Shown here: positions 23,249 through 35,512 of the stretch, one piece after another
Numbering within the stretch: the first letter of the stretch is position 1
Layout of the letters: each line of letters starts with the position of its first letter
Translations under genes and position numbers: made by a program
Notes under the pieces: generated by a model
The model's input: the letters and a program-made list of their open reading frames with translations, nothing else
Told to the model about the DNA's origin: nothing
The model's database searches: none
NCBI GenBank assembly: GCA_964035545.1
Contig: OZ037768.1
Span: forward strand, 13,392,175-13,456,174
Reading direction: 5' to 3'
DNA length: 64,000 bases
Origin: Bugula neritina
Taxonomy: Eukaryota > Bryozoa > Gymnolaemata > Cheilostomatida > Bugulidae

Positions 23249-26200
23249 GACAAGTTCATTATACACATATACAAGGAAATCATGTGGTCTAGGGGTAGAG
23301 CGTTTGCTTTGTAAGCACAAAGTCTTGGGTTCGAGCCCAACAAAGGCCACTGCTGATGTTTGGAAGTGCATTCAGTCATAGTTGCTCCTGTGCCCCATCT
23401 GAATAAGTCCTTAGCCTGATTTAACAAAAAAAAACCTTTTCATCAGGAGCTTTCTCACAGGAATGGTGACTATAAACTTGCGTGAGTACCATTACCATAC
23501 AAGGAAATCACAAGCACCAAACTAACATTTCCAAGTAAAAAGTCATGGTACATGATTGAGCTACTACAGGTAAGCTTTTGACTGCTAACTATACACGCAG
23601 AATATGTATATATTTATAGTCATCAGTTTAACTCTTTGCTGCACAGTTACTTGGACTAAAAGTTGTACGAACATCTGCAGAATTTATTCCAAGCAACATG
23701 TATTAGAAAACACGAAACCTGTAAGAGAGAAAGTCAAGTCATACTTAGCAATGCTATCAACACTACACAAGTTAGTTTCATAGACTTACTTTCAACAACT
23801 CTTTCTCCGGAGTCTTTTTAGCTGAAGTCCTCTTGTCTATGATGAGAGAATGCAGTCTCTCAGCCTCTTCTGTGCTATTGAACGACTTTAGTTTGTACTG
23901 CAAAAATAGAATACAAGGTAAAGATACATAAAAAGGGTCCCAACTACACATCAACTAACTGCTGTTGCAGAAATTATACATGCACTAGAGTTTAATAGCC
24001 GATATATTTCTCCTCATAGCTGTTTATCCAGAGTTGAATAAAACTTTGAATTATCTAGCCATGATTTCTCTGATGAAAGGGGATTATTAAAATATATATC
24101 ACATTATATCAAGTGACACTTAAACATTCACAGAACAAAGTCATTAAAATAATATAATCCCTCATTTAACCAGAGTATATGTCTCAACTGCGGGTGTGCT
24201 ATGAAGACAGCCTACCTTCTGCTCCTCTAGCCTTCGGTCTGCCAGGGTTCTTGTAGCTTTTTCTACAGCCAACTCGATCTGTAAGGTGTACAGGGGAACA
24301 TCAATCATTACAATTTAGTAGTTAATCATTATTATAATCATAGCTTATAATAACAATACAATATACTCCACCAGGCATGACCTTGCACTACATACCCATT
24401 TCACACTAGACTAACTAGTAGGGTTTGCTAGTAGCAACTACTACTAAATACTAGTACATGTAGGTGGAATATTATAGTCACACTGTATACTGTACACAGT
24501 CTACACACTATAATATATGTTTACTAGTAGGTGGAATACTATAGCTACACTGTAAACACTATAATATAGGTTTAGTAGTAGGTGGAATATTATAGTTACA
24601 CTGTATACTGTATATACTAAGATAAGTGTGTATAATGAGCTTTGGTAGAAGCACAAACTAACTTACTAGATATAAACACAGATAAAACAAACCACATAAT
24701 AGAAGATGGACATGCATTTGTATATATCTACAATAATCTGTGATGCCTGTAGTGGAAGACCAGTTAACATGTGGGAACATAACTGTTTATATATAAGAAA
24801 GGTAAATGAAAGAATTGGAAATTTCACATCCCGTATGGTAGCTAAAGCAGTGTATTTATAGCAGCAAATTCTATGGATGACAACCTTTTATATGCAAGAT
24901 GTAGGTAGAGTGTTTCATGTTTATTCAATTATAAGTATTTAAAGACATTGTGATTCAACCACTGCATGCAGCTGTACCTTAAAATAACATACAACAGTAT
25001 AAAACACACTGCAGCTAATTTAAAGTGACAGCCTGCCTGCATAAAATGGACCATGTCATGTCACAGACATCCTTTGACAGCAAATTAATTAAATTCATCT
25101 ACTCAACATATAAAAGGTCTAAATGCCTAATATACTTCTTATTCCACAGTATATAGTTGAACAGTACAGTATATAGTTGAACAGTACAGTATAGTAATTG
25201 AACATCTTTTCACTAATTGTGGCAGCATCTGATTAGCAGTGTTATGACATCCCTCCCTGCTGCTCTACTATTCCTATAAAGTGCTCCCTCTATATCTCAC
25301 GGTTTCATTTCTCACTAAATTCCACAGGTTACAAGAAGGGCTTGCATTCCCTTCCCCTTTATATGTGTATAGGGACAAAATGGCCAAATTTAACCAATTT
25401 GTGAGGTAAATCTAGTATCCTACTATGTAGCAAATAGAGGCTTCGACCCTTAGTGAGATACGGAGGGAGCTCTGTACTACAACTCTAGCATAGGCAGCAG
25501 TCAAGATTCATTCTATCAATGTTGATCCACATTTAGCTGTTCTTCATATTTTTACAGAAACACCCAATGTGCGCAGTTACAGTAACCAACTGTAGGTCAT
25601 ATTGTAAACTCACCGGCTTTTTCACCTTGATGTGATTTTCACACATATTCCTCAGAGGCTTGCATATGTCTTCCATCAAACTTTCACCTATTTTTCTGCA
25701 AAAAGTATTTGAAGCTGGTGTAAGATGGTGGTATACAAATATATACTTACTTAAAACTGTTGGGATAACAAGACCATACTGAATAACAGGCAAGAGAGTA
25801 AATAAACAAGAAATATCTTATCTAAAGAGTTACCAAATAGTCACATTATCTTTATAATGAAATAATCATATTGTAAATAATTTAACCTGTGGAGTGCCAA
25901 GTCACAAATGTAAGATTAAAGTCATGATTAATATTGAAATATCTCAGGAATACAGCATGTTGACTGAAGCAAATCATCAAGAGACTTAACATATTAATTA
26001 TAGATGTGCTAATATGACCCTAAGGTAGCCTACACTGCAGTATATTTCAAAGTGGTAAGATAACATCTTTACTCTGACCCAGTGAAACACCAACACTGCT
26101 AACACTACAGTTTCCATAACGAAATATGAAATAAGCGAAAACTGCTACTACACCAGTGTATCACATGATATATAAGCTATTATGACTATTACTTATAACT

Positions 26201-29200
26201 ATTACTCATGACTATTACTTATGACTTTTAGTTATGGCTATTACTTATTACTATTACCTTTGACTATTACTTACAACTACTACCTTTGACTATTACTTAT
26301 AACTACTACTTAAAACTATTACTCACTGATGGGTTTCAGATTCTGAGTTCATCTCCTCACCCACCGTTTCCCATGCTGCCGCAGTAGTCCTACAGAACAC
26401 ACGCAGCACAGGTATGTTACATGTGAACAAACAGAAGGTCAGCTAAGGCATGTTTACACAAACTTCATAGCAGCTACTAGTTTTGTATAACAAACTATAA
26501 ATAATTGACGTCATCAACTGTTAAACACATACTCTATCAGTAATCATTGACTGCAGATTTGATGCTGAAACCTTAATTTATTTATTCTGATGACTAGAAA
26601 TGCTAATCTCAAATAAAGTGAAACATTTTCTAATCTATAGGCTTGTAATACACAGTGTTTCACATATTTCTCTTGGCTAGGTAATCATAATATTATACAA
26701 GAGGTGATCAAATCTGAGGCAGCATAACAAATATTAGGTCAGTGAATAACTAATCTGTATTTCAAGAGACAAGCAGTGTTACTTGAACTTTGAAGCTGTG
26801 CCAAGCTGATTTGTATCTATGAGCCACACCATGTCTATATTGTGTTCAGTTAGATCCACAAAATGCAATATAAAAAAACTGGTGTTTATACGTACTTTTC
26901 TCACACAAATTAATCACGAGTAGCCATAATTTTCTTACCCTTGGCGAGTTGAACAAGCTTTAATTAGTCTAGAACTTAGTTTCTGTAAGCTTTTAGCATA
27001 ACTAATTTCTAGTGCAGCTCTACAAAACATGCAATGGTAAGATAAAGTATAAAGAAAGTACACAACATTCACTAAAACTCTGATAGCAGACATATTGATA
27101 GTAACCTGACTTATATAACTGATAGTAACTGTAGGCTACTACAGTAGAGAGTGCCATATTACAGAATATCTGATGCCCTTAGTGATGTAACCAACTCACC
27201 TGTCTGCTATAATTGATGCAATTTCTCTGCTGACATCAGATCCTGTCTTCAGTACCTGCCGAAGCTCATCAAAGCCTTCAATGCCCTGTATAACATTATA
27301 TAAAACATAAGAAGAGTGTCATCTACATACCAGAAAGTACTCTTAATTTTCTAGAAAATGGCAAGGGTCTGATTATTATTCTTTTACAAGGAGAAAATCC
27401 AATATAACTTCTGTAAAATTGTCGAGAATCTACTGAAATTAATTACCAAATGTTTAATACATGAGACAGAGTCTAGTCTCAGGGGGGATAATCTCAGTGA
27501 AGACATAAGATGAGCTCTAACAACACTATGGGTTGGAGTATATAAAATGCTGGGTTACTGGAGTGACAGTAGATCAATCAAGTGTAACTTGACCTGTCAC
27601 TCCTACTAAATAATCACCTTCCTTAGGATAGCAGAAATATACCAAGTGAGTGCAGAGGCCATAGATGAGCTGTGTTAAAGTAGGGGAGGAAATAACAGAG
27701 ACATTTTTGCTAAAAATTATTCATGTACTAAATGGTATTTGTCTTGCTATCCCAGAACTGTATCGACTAGTTTTGAGAACATGTACAAAACAGATGCATA
27801 GGAAGTGTCTATTACTGTAGAGAGTGAATAAATCTGTAAATAAGAAAGTAAACGGTAGAAAGATATTGGGGAAACATGGTGGGTTTTTGTTTTAGTCATG
27901 CAAGAATAATCATGCTGGTAATGAACAATATCTTCTTTGTTATGTTGTTCATGGTCAAGTATAATACAACTGGATAGTGTTCTAAGTTGCTATTCCATAA
28001 TTACTTGTTTGATATTACTACAATGCAGCCAATATGTAACAAAACAGAACAATTCATTGTTGATTCATGTTTATATCAACTAGTTCCTTAGCCAAAGGCA
28101 TACCTAACATGGTGCACACTGACCCAGCAAACTGCAAAACTAATATCCAAGTTACTGAAAATGTAGGACTGGCTAGTTCACCCAGAATGGTTCAAAACGA
28201 TTATTCAAAAATCTAGAAATAAATGTCTATAAAATGTTACTAATTTTATATAGAAATTTACCTTCAGAGTATAACATATAAATATATATCCAACTATAAA
28301 CATAAAAGTGAGAAAATACCACCAGCATAAACACAAATACAGCAAAGCAGCCTGCCTCTGATGCTAATATTAATGACCCAACGAGTGTAAAGTAATATGG
28401 GCATTGCACCTGTTATCAAGGTAGATTTCTGAGTTTACATTTTTTAGTTTTATTTCAGTTTAACTTCACAACTATATTTCAGATAATGTGTAACCTTAGT
28501 GTTGCTAATACTATATAATATAATGAGCATGAAAGAGCTGCTAAAGACCACACATAGGCTCAGTTACCCAACAAGTCAGTAAATTAGTATAATTTGCAGA
28601 GTTGCCAAAACAAACAAGTTTTAGTGTTAAAAGTTTACAAAGGCAGTTTACTATTGCTGAGACTACCAATTCAGCTACTCTATACAATTATTATAATCAT
28701 TAAATTGCACTTTATACAGCGGAAATATTTACATAGTTTCTGGAAGTATTGGAATACATCAGTAGTAATAGCTGTAGTAGTAATAGTAGTAACAGCAATA
28801 ACTGTAGTAGTAATAGTAGTAATAGCTGTAGTAGTAATAGTAGTAACAGCAATAACTGTAGTAGGAATAGTAGTAATAGCTGAGCAATAATAGCGGGTAA
28901 TATAGCTGTATTAGTAATATTAGTAATAGATGTAGTAGGAAAAGTAATAGCTGTAACAGTAGTAGTAGTAGTAGTAATAGCTGTAACAGTAGTAGTAGTA
29001 GCAGTAGTAGTAGTAGTAGTAGCTATAGAAGTAATAGTAGTAATAGCCGTGGTAATCATTAAGCTGGTAGTAATGTTATCAGACCTAGCAACACACATTT
29101 AGTAATCATACTAGGCAGCTTGGTAGCTGATTGGTGGCCACAGCCACACCAGAAGTAGTGAGACAGAGAGGAAAACAAAGGGTGAACATATTCAGCTGTA

Positions 29201-30180
29201 ACCTGAAGGTAGCTGAGGTCAACAGAACTTAATAACTAGTGACAACTCAATATTACAGGTTACCTACGATTCCCTGGACATAATTACAGTTTATAAACTG
29301 GGGAACTTGCAGTGTAGCCCTCAACAACTAAGTATAGTCATAACTATAATCTTATTTAATACTGCTGTTAGATAAAAATTTGTGCCAGATTGGAGTAAAT
29401 AAAAAAACTTTAAAAATGTGAGCATAATTATAGTATAGTAAGAAACTAAAGTTTATTGCATTTGTTTCCCCAGATAAAAGCTCTTTCCTCAGTAAGTTCC
29501 TTCCCTTCTTGCACTTCAACTTACACTGATAAGCTTATAGTAATTGCTGAGTTAGTAACCATCAACTATCCTGTCTATTCTACTCAACTACATAACCTCG
29601 CTATAAAGTATAGAGTACATTGATTTCCTACCATTGCCAAAGTAGAATAAAATGATGAGAGATCAATATTTCACAATCAATTTAATAACTCCTAATCAAA
29701 AGCTGGAATAGAGATAGACATGTGTTTGTGACGTTTAATATATAACCTTTATCTATACTATAGCTAGCCAGTGGTTGTTGGAAGAATGACGAACAGAATC
29801 ACTAGTAAATACCACAGTGATATGTATGTACCAGCAGAAGTTGAGAATGTTTCCATGTAATATTTGAACCTTGTAGTTTCATAACTTTGGGAATTAGTTT
29901 CCTCATCAGCATGTAGCATTGCATAACAAATCAACATCTACCCTAGAAGACATTTATAAACCCAACATACATCAAGAAGCTGTGATCTCCTGTTACTTTG
30001 ATAGGTTAGATCAGGATGACTAGAAGATGTAGAGGCAGAATTACTAGGCGCCCCGCTGACATGGTACGTCCTTCTGCGATTACGGCTCCTGCTACGATCC
30101 CGAAATGATCCAATACCAGCCGATACATACCGCCTTATCCTCATAGACATAATGTGTGTGTCCACCAAAGCATTCGGCAT
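18092..30180 (-). CDS. NOSTRIN: Nostrin homologue (F-BAR and SH3 membrane-trafficking adaptor)
   Basis: Adaptor that binds membranes through an F-BAR domain and partners through a C-terminal SH3; in vertebrates nostrin regulates eNOS trafficking and endocytosis. Fifteen exons, in order: 30180-29971, 27285-27200, 27019-26939, 26389-26327, 25695-25614, 24278-24216, 23897-23790, 23091-22975, 22653-22546, 21522-21403, 21194-20997, 20578-20447, 19299-19182, 19035-18835, 18198-18092. Total 1794 nt, 597 residues, every junction in phase. An in-frame stop precedes the ATG. Residues 1-70 are a basic Arg/Ser-rich extension (FRDRSRSRNRRR). The F-BAR runs from about 72 to 330 (FDELRQVLKTGSDVS, ALEISYAKSLQKL). 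A conserved middle region (MDKERRRQALT, ASHYKLSKTL) matches nostrin specifically. An acidic linker (DDYYSDNDVDDEFEDNYD) precedes the SH3 (RVLYDFSG, DDGWWKAE, GLIPETYVEE), which ends two residues before the stop. FES/CIP4-type F-BAR proteins fit less well. Confidence 0.93.
19313..19404. repeat. Two-copy 45-bp tandem duplication
   Basis: ACAGAGTACTAGCTATGTAT followed by AGTACTAG occurs twice, about 45 bases apart, in the nostrin intron next to the acceptor of the 19182-19299 exon. It is a simple local duplication. Confidence 0.8.
21836..22549. repeat. 20-bp satellite reiterating a nostrin 5' splice site
   Basis: About 35 tandem copies of CTTACATTAGACATACACTA run without spacers up to the end of nostrin exon 9. 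On the transcribed (minus) strand each unit reads ATGTCTAATGTAAGTAGTGT. The true exon end is ATGTCTAAT followed by the donor GTAAGTAGTG, so the first copy contains the real junction and each further canonical copy contains another strong donor-like sequence (AAT/GTAAGT). Variants include ATATCTAAT and a few TATG changes. The array appears to have grown from the splice junction itself. Confidence 0.95.
23169..23243. repeat. (AT)n microsatellite
   Basis: About 37 AT dinucleotides in a row in a nostrin intron, immediately left of the SINE insertion at 23283. The isoleucine/tyrosine reading frames across it are artefacts. Confidence 0.95.
23283..23496 (+). mobile_element. tRNA-derived SINE with 14-bp target-site duplication
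   Basis: The insert starts with a tRNA-like head: RNA polymerase III box A TGGTCTAGGGG at 23285-23295 and box B GGTTCGAGCCC at 23328-23338, a 7-bp acceptor-like pairing (GTGGTCT with AGGCCAC) and a TGT anticodon-like loop, so the source may be tRNA-Thr. A tRNA-unrelated body with an A9 stretch (near 23426) and a CCTGAT/ATCAGG inverted repeat follows. The 14-base sequence ATACAAGGAAATCA flanks it perfectly on both sides (23269-23282 and 23497-23510), the mark of LINE-machinery insertion. It lies antisense in a nostrin intron. Confidence 0.88.
24415..24620. repeat. Imperfect ~60-bp tandem repeat, three copies
   Basis: Units containing AGTAGGTGGAATATTATAGT and CACTGTATACTGTA recur three times with variation in a nostrin intron. 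No function is apparent. Confidence 0.7.
25275..25479. mobile_element. MITE-like element, family 1 copy B
   Basis: The left arm contains GTGCTCCCTCTATATCTCAC and the right arm, reverse complemented, contains GAGCTCCCTCCGTATCTCAC. Terminal inverted repeats are about 25 bases. It is a shorter relative of the 430-841 element and sits in a nostrin intron. Confidence 0.6.
26166..26330. repeat. 13-bp tandem array starting at nostrin exon 4 donor
   Basis: On the transcribed (minus) strand the exon 4 donor GTGAGTAATAG is the first unit of about eleven 13-base units of the type TAAGTAATAGTCA. Units vary at several positions; some keep a GT (for example TTGTAAGTAATAG and AAAGGTAATAG). This is a second nostrin array that begins exactly at a 5' splice site. 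Confidence 0.8.
28747..29060. repeat. (GTA/TAG)n trinucleotide repeat
   Basis: Long imperfect GTAGTAATAGCTGTAGTAGT-type repeat in nostrin intron 1. The Val/Ile-rich and Thr/Leu-rich reading frames on the two strands are artefacts of the repeat. Confidence 0.9.
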
Positions 30181-33100
30181 TCGGCAAAAGTGATTATTCG
30201 AAATGAGCTCTAATATATTTTAAGTTAAGAATTACTCCTGAATACTTCAAGCTGTAGAGTTGAATCTATAGCTTACAAAATAAAGCTACAACTAAACTCT
30301 TCAGTGTAATTAAGCAGCGCAACTAGCTACTATGAATGAAGGTACCTTATCCTAATACAATACGCTTGAACTAGTACAGCCAATCAGAGAAGAGCAGGGG
30401 AAAGTAGACAACTTCTCAAAAGAAACCCAGCTTGTACAGTTGTGCAACTATTAGATAATTAGAAGAACCCGGAATCTAACGAAGTGTGGAGTCATTAGTA
30501 GTAACTGAATGAATACAAGAGTTGGGAAAAGCAAAACTTTGCGTTGCAGCATGACAAGCAGCTGTGAGTATGAACTATTGCAAAAGTATATATAGTTAAA
30601 TAAATAATCCATAACTTTTATTAAAGGCACTAAGAAAACTACATAACGTTACGATGTAATTTAAAAAAATAATCACATGAACTATTTGTTTAGATGCTTT
30701 ACAGTGAGTTTATGGTGCCCACAACCAACTGGCATCAATTAAATATACTCTTGCTGGGTAACGTAGTGGAATTAAAACTACTTCTTACGATGTAAGTTTT
30801 GTTCAGGCTAATTTAGTTGAGCTTGCTTCCTTATAAATTACTGATAGCCTTAAACCTACTGGTAGCAAGTAGCAACACTTATAATCTTTTAACCTGCAAC
30901 CTGCCATTAAGTAATTATAGAATATAATTATCAGAGAGAATAACAAGTTTATGTATCAATTACTTATAATATTTTCAGTGAGATTTACATTTGTAGGCTT
31001 ATCAGAAGGCAGTTGAAAAATTATAGTATATCTATGGAAGAATAATTATTAAGCAATTTCAAATAGAAGATTAGGCCATTTTTCAAGTTTACTTATTTTT
31101 TAGAGTTATTATGCTTTTGCTAAAAAACAAACTTTTCAGCCAAAAAGTAATTTGGCTTGCGTAAAATTGTATCAATTTTTCTTGAATTATCAGCTGTCAA
31201 ACATTAGTGTTATCGGATCATTATGCAGTTTTGTGATCACTTTATCAGTATACTTTATAGTCAACAGGATTAAGTAATTCTTTCAGTTTTCCTACTTCCT
31301 GTATTCTATATATAAATATAAAGTTTCAGCATTTGAATAAATGTTTCAAATATCCTAATTCTATATTAGTTATGGTAAGTTTATTGGTTTTATGTAACAG
31401 ACTTTGCATGTACACTCCCCTTTCAAGGAACATCATGTATCTATGATTTCAAAGAGCTTTCACTGGGTTGCCACATAAACCAAACACATAGCTTTACAAA
31501 TCATATAGAGTTCTGTAAAGGCTGGGTTTCACTTTACTCAACATATTCTATTCACAAGTAATTTCTACTTACGTTCAACCCTATAACATAAATCATATTA
31601 ATTACAATAGCTAAAATAGTCATTCATCAACAGGGAATAACTATATTATTGCTAAAACACCATAGCAGTAACGTAGTCACGGTCAACTTTAAACATGGTC
31701 AATAAAACTGACAAAAAAAAAAAAAATTAAATTAGAAGAAAGTAACTCCAAATACAATGCAACAACCTTGAAAGAGAGCATAACTACCACACAAATTCAT
31801 CATTACAGCTACATAGCATATATTATGTGTATGAGAAGTCTTAAACGAAAGAAAATTAACAGATTTACTAATAAATATAAGAGTTTTATGCGAATATTTC
31901 ATAGAAGAGCCAAAACAGCTATACTATAGAAATGTTATTAAAAAACCTTAGTAAGTTATAGCCAGTACATTTCAGGTCAACAATAAACACGAAAACCTTG
32001 ATGTATAAAGACTTACAAAGCATGATAGTCTGGAACCCAAGCTAGTAATGTGTAATAGTGTGAATGCTTCATAAAATTTTAAAGTCAAGTTGAAAAGGCT
32101 GCTACGTGATGGTCTTTGCCGTATTGATTGCTGCATATATAAATTTTTAAAACAAAAGTATGTGCATAAATCTATGAATAAATACATGACTTTGACATTA
32201 GAATAATACCGGAGAGACTATTGCAGACTATTATATTACCAGAAGTCGATTAAAATAATATTAATGTGGCTGTATAATAGCTCAAGGACTGCTTTGAGAG
32301 AGTTTTAATAAGATTAGATAGTAGGTTATATTAGAAAGGTTTTATAGCATTATAGCATTGAAAGGCTAAAAAGGAATGAAAAGTTCAGTAATAATTTTTA
32401 TACCTTAGGATCTGGCTCTTAAAACTTTCCTATCTCTTAAAAGCCCTACTCCAAGGGTAATATTTCACTCAACAATACAACTTTGCAAAACATGTCAACA
32501 TATTTCACTCCACTTCAGTGATGATTAGAACTACAGAGTTTTAACATACATTAATAGGTCATAGAGACAATGGTACAGCGTATTCACAATGATGCACACA
32601 TAGCTGCATGTATTCCACAATACGTGCATTGCTGTAAGTAACAATACTGCCTTATTAAACAGTTCGTGACTAGAGTGGAGTGAGATCTAACAAGGCTCAT
32701 CTCACAACGTATCCTGCCTAGGGCAAGTCTGGTGACAGTAAATAAGTGTGCATTCTTATAGACACAGGGTTGGCACGGCAATAAGAGGTTTAAACCCTAC
32801 TAATGATGCAAGTAAATTTATCTCAACACTTTCATGAGGCGCACAAATGATAGGCTCAGTTTTCTTCAAGTTTTTGTTTGATAACATCTAACCAATCACA
32901 CATGTGAGAAAAATCACTTGGGTAAGCTGCAGGTCAACAGCATTTTGAAACTTGTTTTTAGAAACCAAAACAGAGTGAACACACTTCTACATTAACAACA
33001 GCTTTTTTAATTATAACCACTCAAAGGCATTACAGTATAATTAACACAAATATTTATTACAATTTTGAAATGATACCCCACAATTTGAATAACAAGGTCA

Positions 33101-35021
33101 CCAAGTCAAAAGCTTGAATAAACTCATTAGCAAGACCATGCTAAACTCACATATAATAATACTATATTGCTATGGATTAGATATTCAGCAGATAAAATGT
33201 TAGTTGTGTGCCACTGAGAGTTGGGGGTAACTGGTGACCTAATAAGGCGTATAGTGATTCACACTATCAAATAATAAATAGCACCACCACAGTTGATAAC
33301 TGTAATATTTCATCACTAGTTTATAACTGCATGATTCGGAGTCAAAGGGTGAAAATCTAATATACCTAGAAATTCTAAAGGAGTTTAAAACTTAAAAATA
33401 TTTAGTGAACTATTTTAAACTTTTAGTAACTTATATATAGTATGTGCAAAAAGTTTTTAAATTAATAGTTCAAACCAGTGCTGTTAAAGCATCCGAATAA
33501 AGTTGCGGTTTGATTTGTAATGAATAAATTACACAATTCAAAAGCAGCAGAACTGGGTTATACATTTCAAATCAGTATACAAATTCATGGCAGTAGATTC
33601 TTTCAGAATTGATCATTTAAATGAGCGCAAAAGTGAGACTTCAGTGTTGACAATGTTTTTTATTTGAGTTACAAGTTACAACTACACTCTTCTAGTGCAT
33701 TCAATTGAAATAATTTACAATAATAAAAATGGAGAAATTGAGAAGAGCCTGTGTTCTAGATTAGAAATGCAACAAAAGAAGTTATGTCCTAAATCAATGA
33801 TGAATTCATATGTTACCAAGCATAGAGTTTGTCAACTTGTGCTTCAATGTATCTTTCACTGATCTAGTATAAACGCACTGTGTAGTGTGTAGTTCAAGTC
33901 AAGATGTATTACGTAACTATATTACTAATCTGTTTGCAGTTTCGATGCAATAAACTGTTACAGTTTATAAGCAGCTACTAGCTACAGCATATCACAACTG
34001 AATGTGTTAACATATTATTATACAGCAGCCATGTTTCCATTTGTGATAAGCTGCCAGAGGTTGCTGTAGAATTTAGATGATGAAAAAACCACCTAACTTA
34101 ATATAATGTAGCAGCACATATGAGCTTACCAACTTCGAAGCATGATAAAATTATCAATTCATATTACAGTATTAGATAACAACAAGGAAGATGTTCCAGG
34201 AAAATAATGCAGAGACTAACAATGCAAATAAGCTACTTCCTTCTATGAACAATGGTATCTTTAATAAGTAAACTTAACAGTCAACAGATAAGGTAGTTAA
34301 ATGGAAATATTTGCATTACTCCTATTGGGCTACATATAATTCACAAGGTTTTAACTTGAAGTTGATATTAGAAATATTCTCTCAACGTTACGATATCATT
34401 GCACAGAGCACTCTAAGGTCTCTTCACTACCCACAGAATGCTGATTCACTTGGATTACCAACTCCATTTAGATGTTAAAAAGCTGCAGCTTAACTGAAAT
34501 ATCTCTTGATAAAACTAATATATAGTAAACTAGCTTAGTGTTAAACTACTAGATTATAATGTCTACATTTGCAGTAGCATAATAATCCCATAGTGACTCT
34601 ATGTGACTACTTGCAGAAATATCTATGCTACATTTGCTGTAACAGCTATTATATACATTATACTCACGTAGAAATAAGTGACAAAAAGTGAAGAGCTAGT
34701 AGTCGATGGGTAACTCATCCTCTATGTCATTGATTCAGACATGTACTATCTCTTTAATCTCTGCTATGCTACAATTCATATGAGGCAATCAATCACATTC
34801 AACAATCTCTTGTTATTTAAATATTTCACAGTTGAATGGGTAAAAGGAACATTCAGTGCTAATGGCTGCAAGCTGTATTATGTATCTGTGTACAAGTTGA
34901 GCATATATCTCGTATTATATAATACTAGCAGCCCTACATTTACAGTTCAACTTTTAAAAGCAATGAATAAATGCTGTGCAGTATTTAGACGATGCTAAAA
35001 ATTTCAGTTTAACATACACAT
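30181..35021. other. Intergenic region upstream of nostrin
   Basis: The first few hundred bases should hold the nostrin promoter, but no core element was identified with confidence. The rest is AT-rich, with a truncated copy of MITE family 2 at 33729-33790. No gene is supported. Confidence 0.4.
33729..33790. mobile_element. Truncated copy of MITE family 2
   Basis: TGGAGAAATTGAGAAGAGCC and TTAGAAATGCAACAAAAGAA match the left half of the 10906-11064 element. The right arm was not found. Confidence 0.5.
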
Positions 35022-35512
35022 AGTCACATACATACACATAGTCACATACACAACACGTACACACATACACAACACGTACACACATACACAACACGTACAC
35101 ACATACACAACACGTACACACATACACAACACGTACACACATACACAACACGTACACACATACACAACACGTACACACATACACAACACGTTCACACATA
35201 CACAACACGTACACACATACACAACACGTACACACATACACAACACACACACACATACACAACACGTACACACATACACAACACGTACACACATACACAA
35301 CACGTACACACATACACAACACGTACACACATACACAACACGTACACACATACACAACACGTACACACATACACAACACGTACACACATACATACACGTA
35401 CACACATACACAACACGTACACACATACACAACACGTACACACATACACAACACGTACACACATACATACACGTACACACATACACAACACGTACACACA
35501 TACACAACACGT
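35022..35512. repeat. 19-bp minisatellite (ACACATACACAACACGTAC)n
   Basis: About 25 head-to-tail copies, a few with small deletions or substitutions. Because 19 is not a multiple of three and the unit lacks stops on the minus strand, all three minus frames are open over most of the array, producing long Cys/Val-rich frames that are not genes. Confidence 0.95.

Noticed and set aside
23284-23350. A functional tRNA-Thr gene
   Set aside because: The anticodon and T stems contain mismatches and the sequence is part of a larger insert bounded by a 14-bp target duplication, so it is the head of a SINE.
28594-29098. Val/Ile-rich and Thr/Leu-rich proteins on opposite strands
   Set aside because: Both are translations of an imperfect GTA/TAG trinucleotide repeat in nostrin intron 1.
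30694-30793. Possible exon with TTTAG acceptor and GATGTAAGT donor upstream of nostrin
   Set aside because: The start-like exon at about 30549 cannot be joined to it without a stop, and no further exon was found.
34954-35510. Long Cys-rich open reading frames on the minus strand (183, 168 and 101 codons)
   Set aside because: All three frames are open only because the 19-bp minisatellite unit lacks stops; there are no splice sites, promoter or non-repeat domain.
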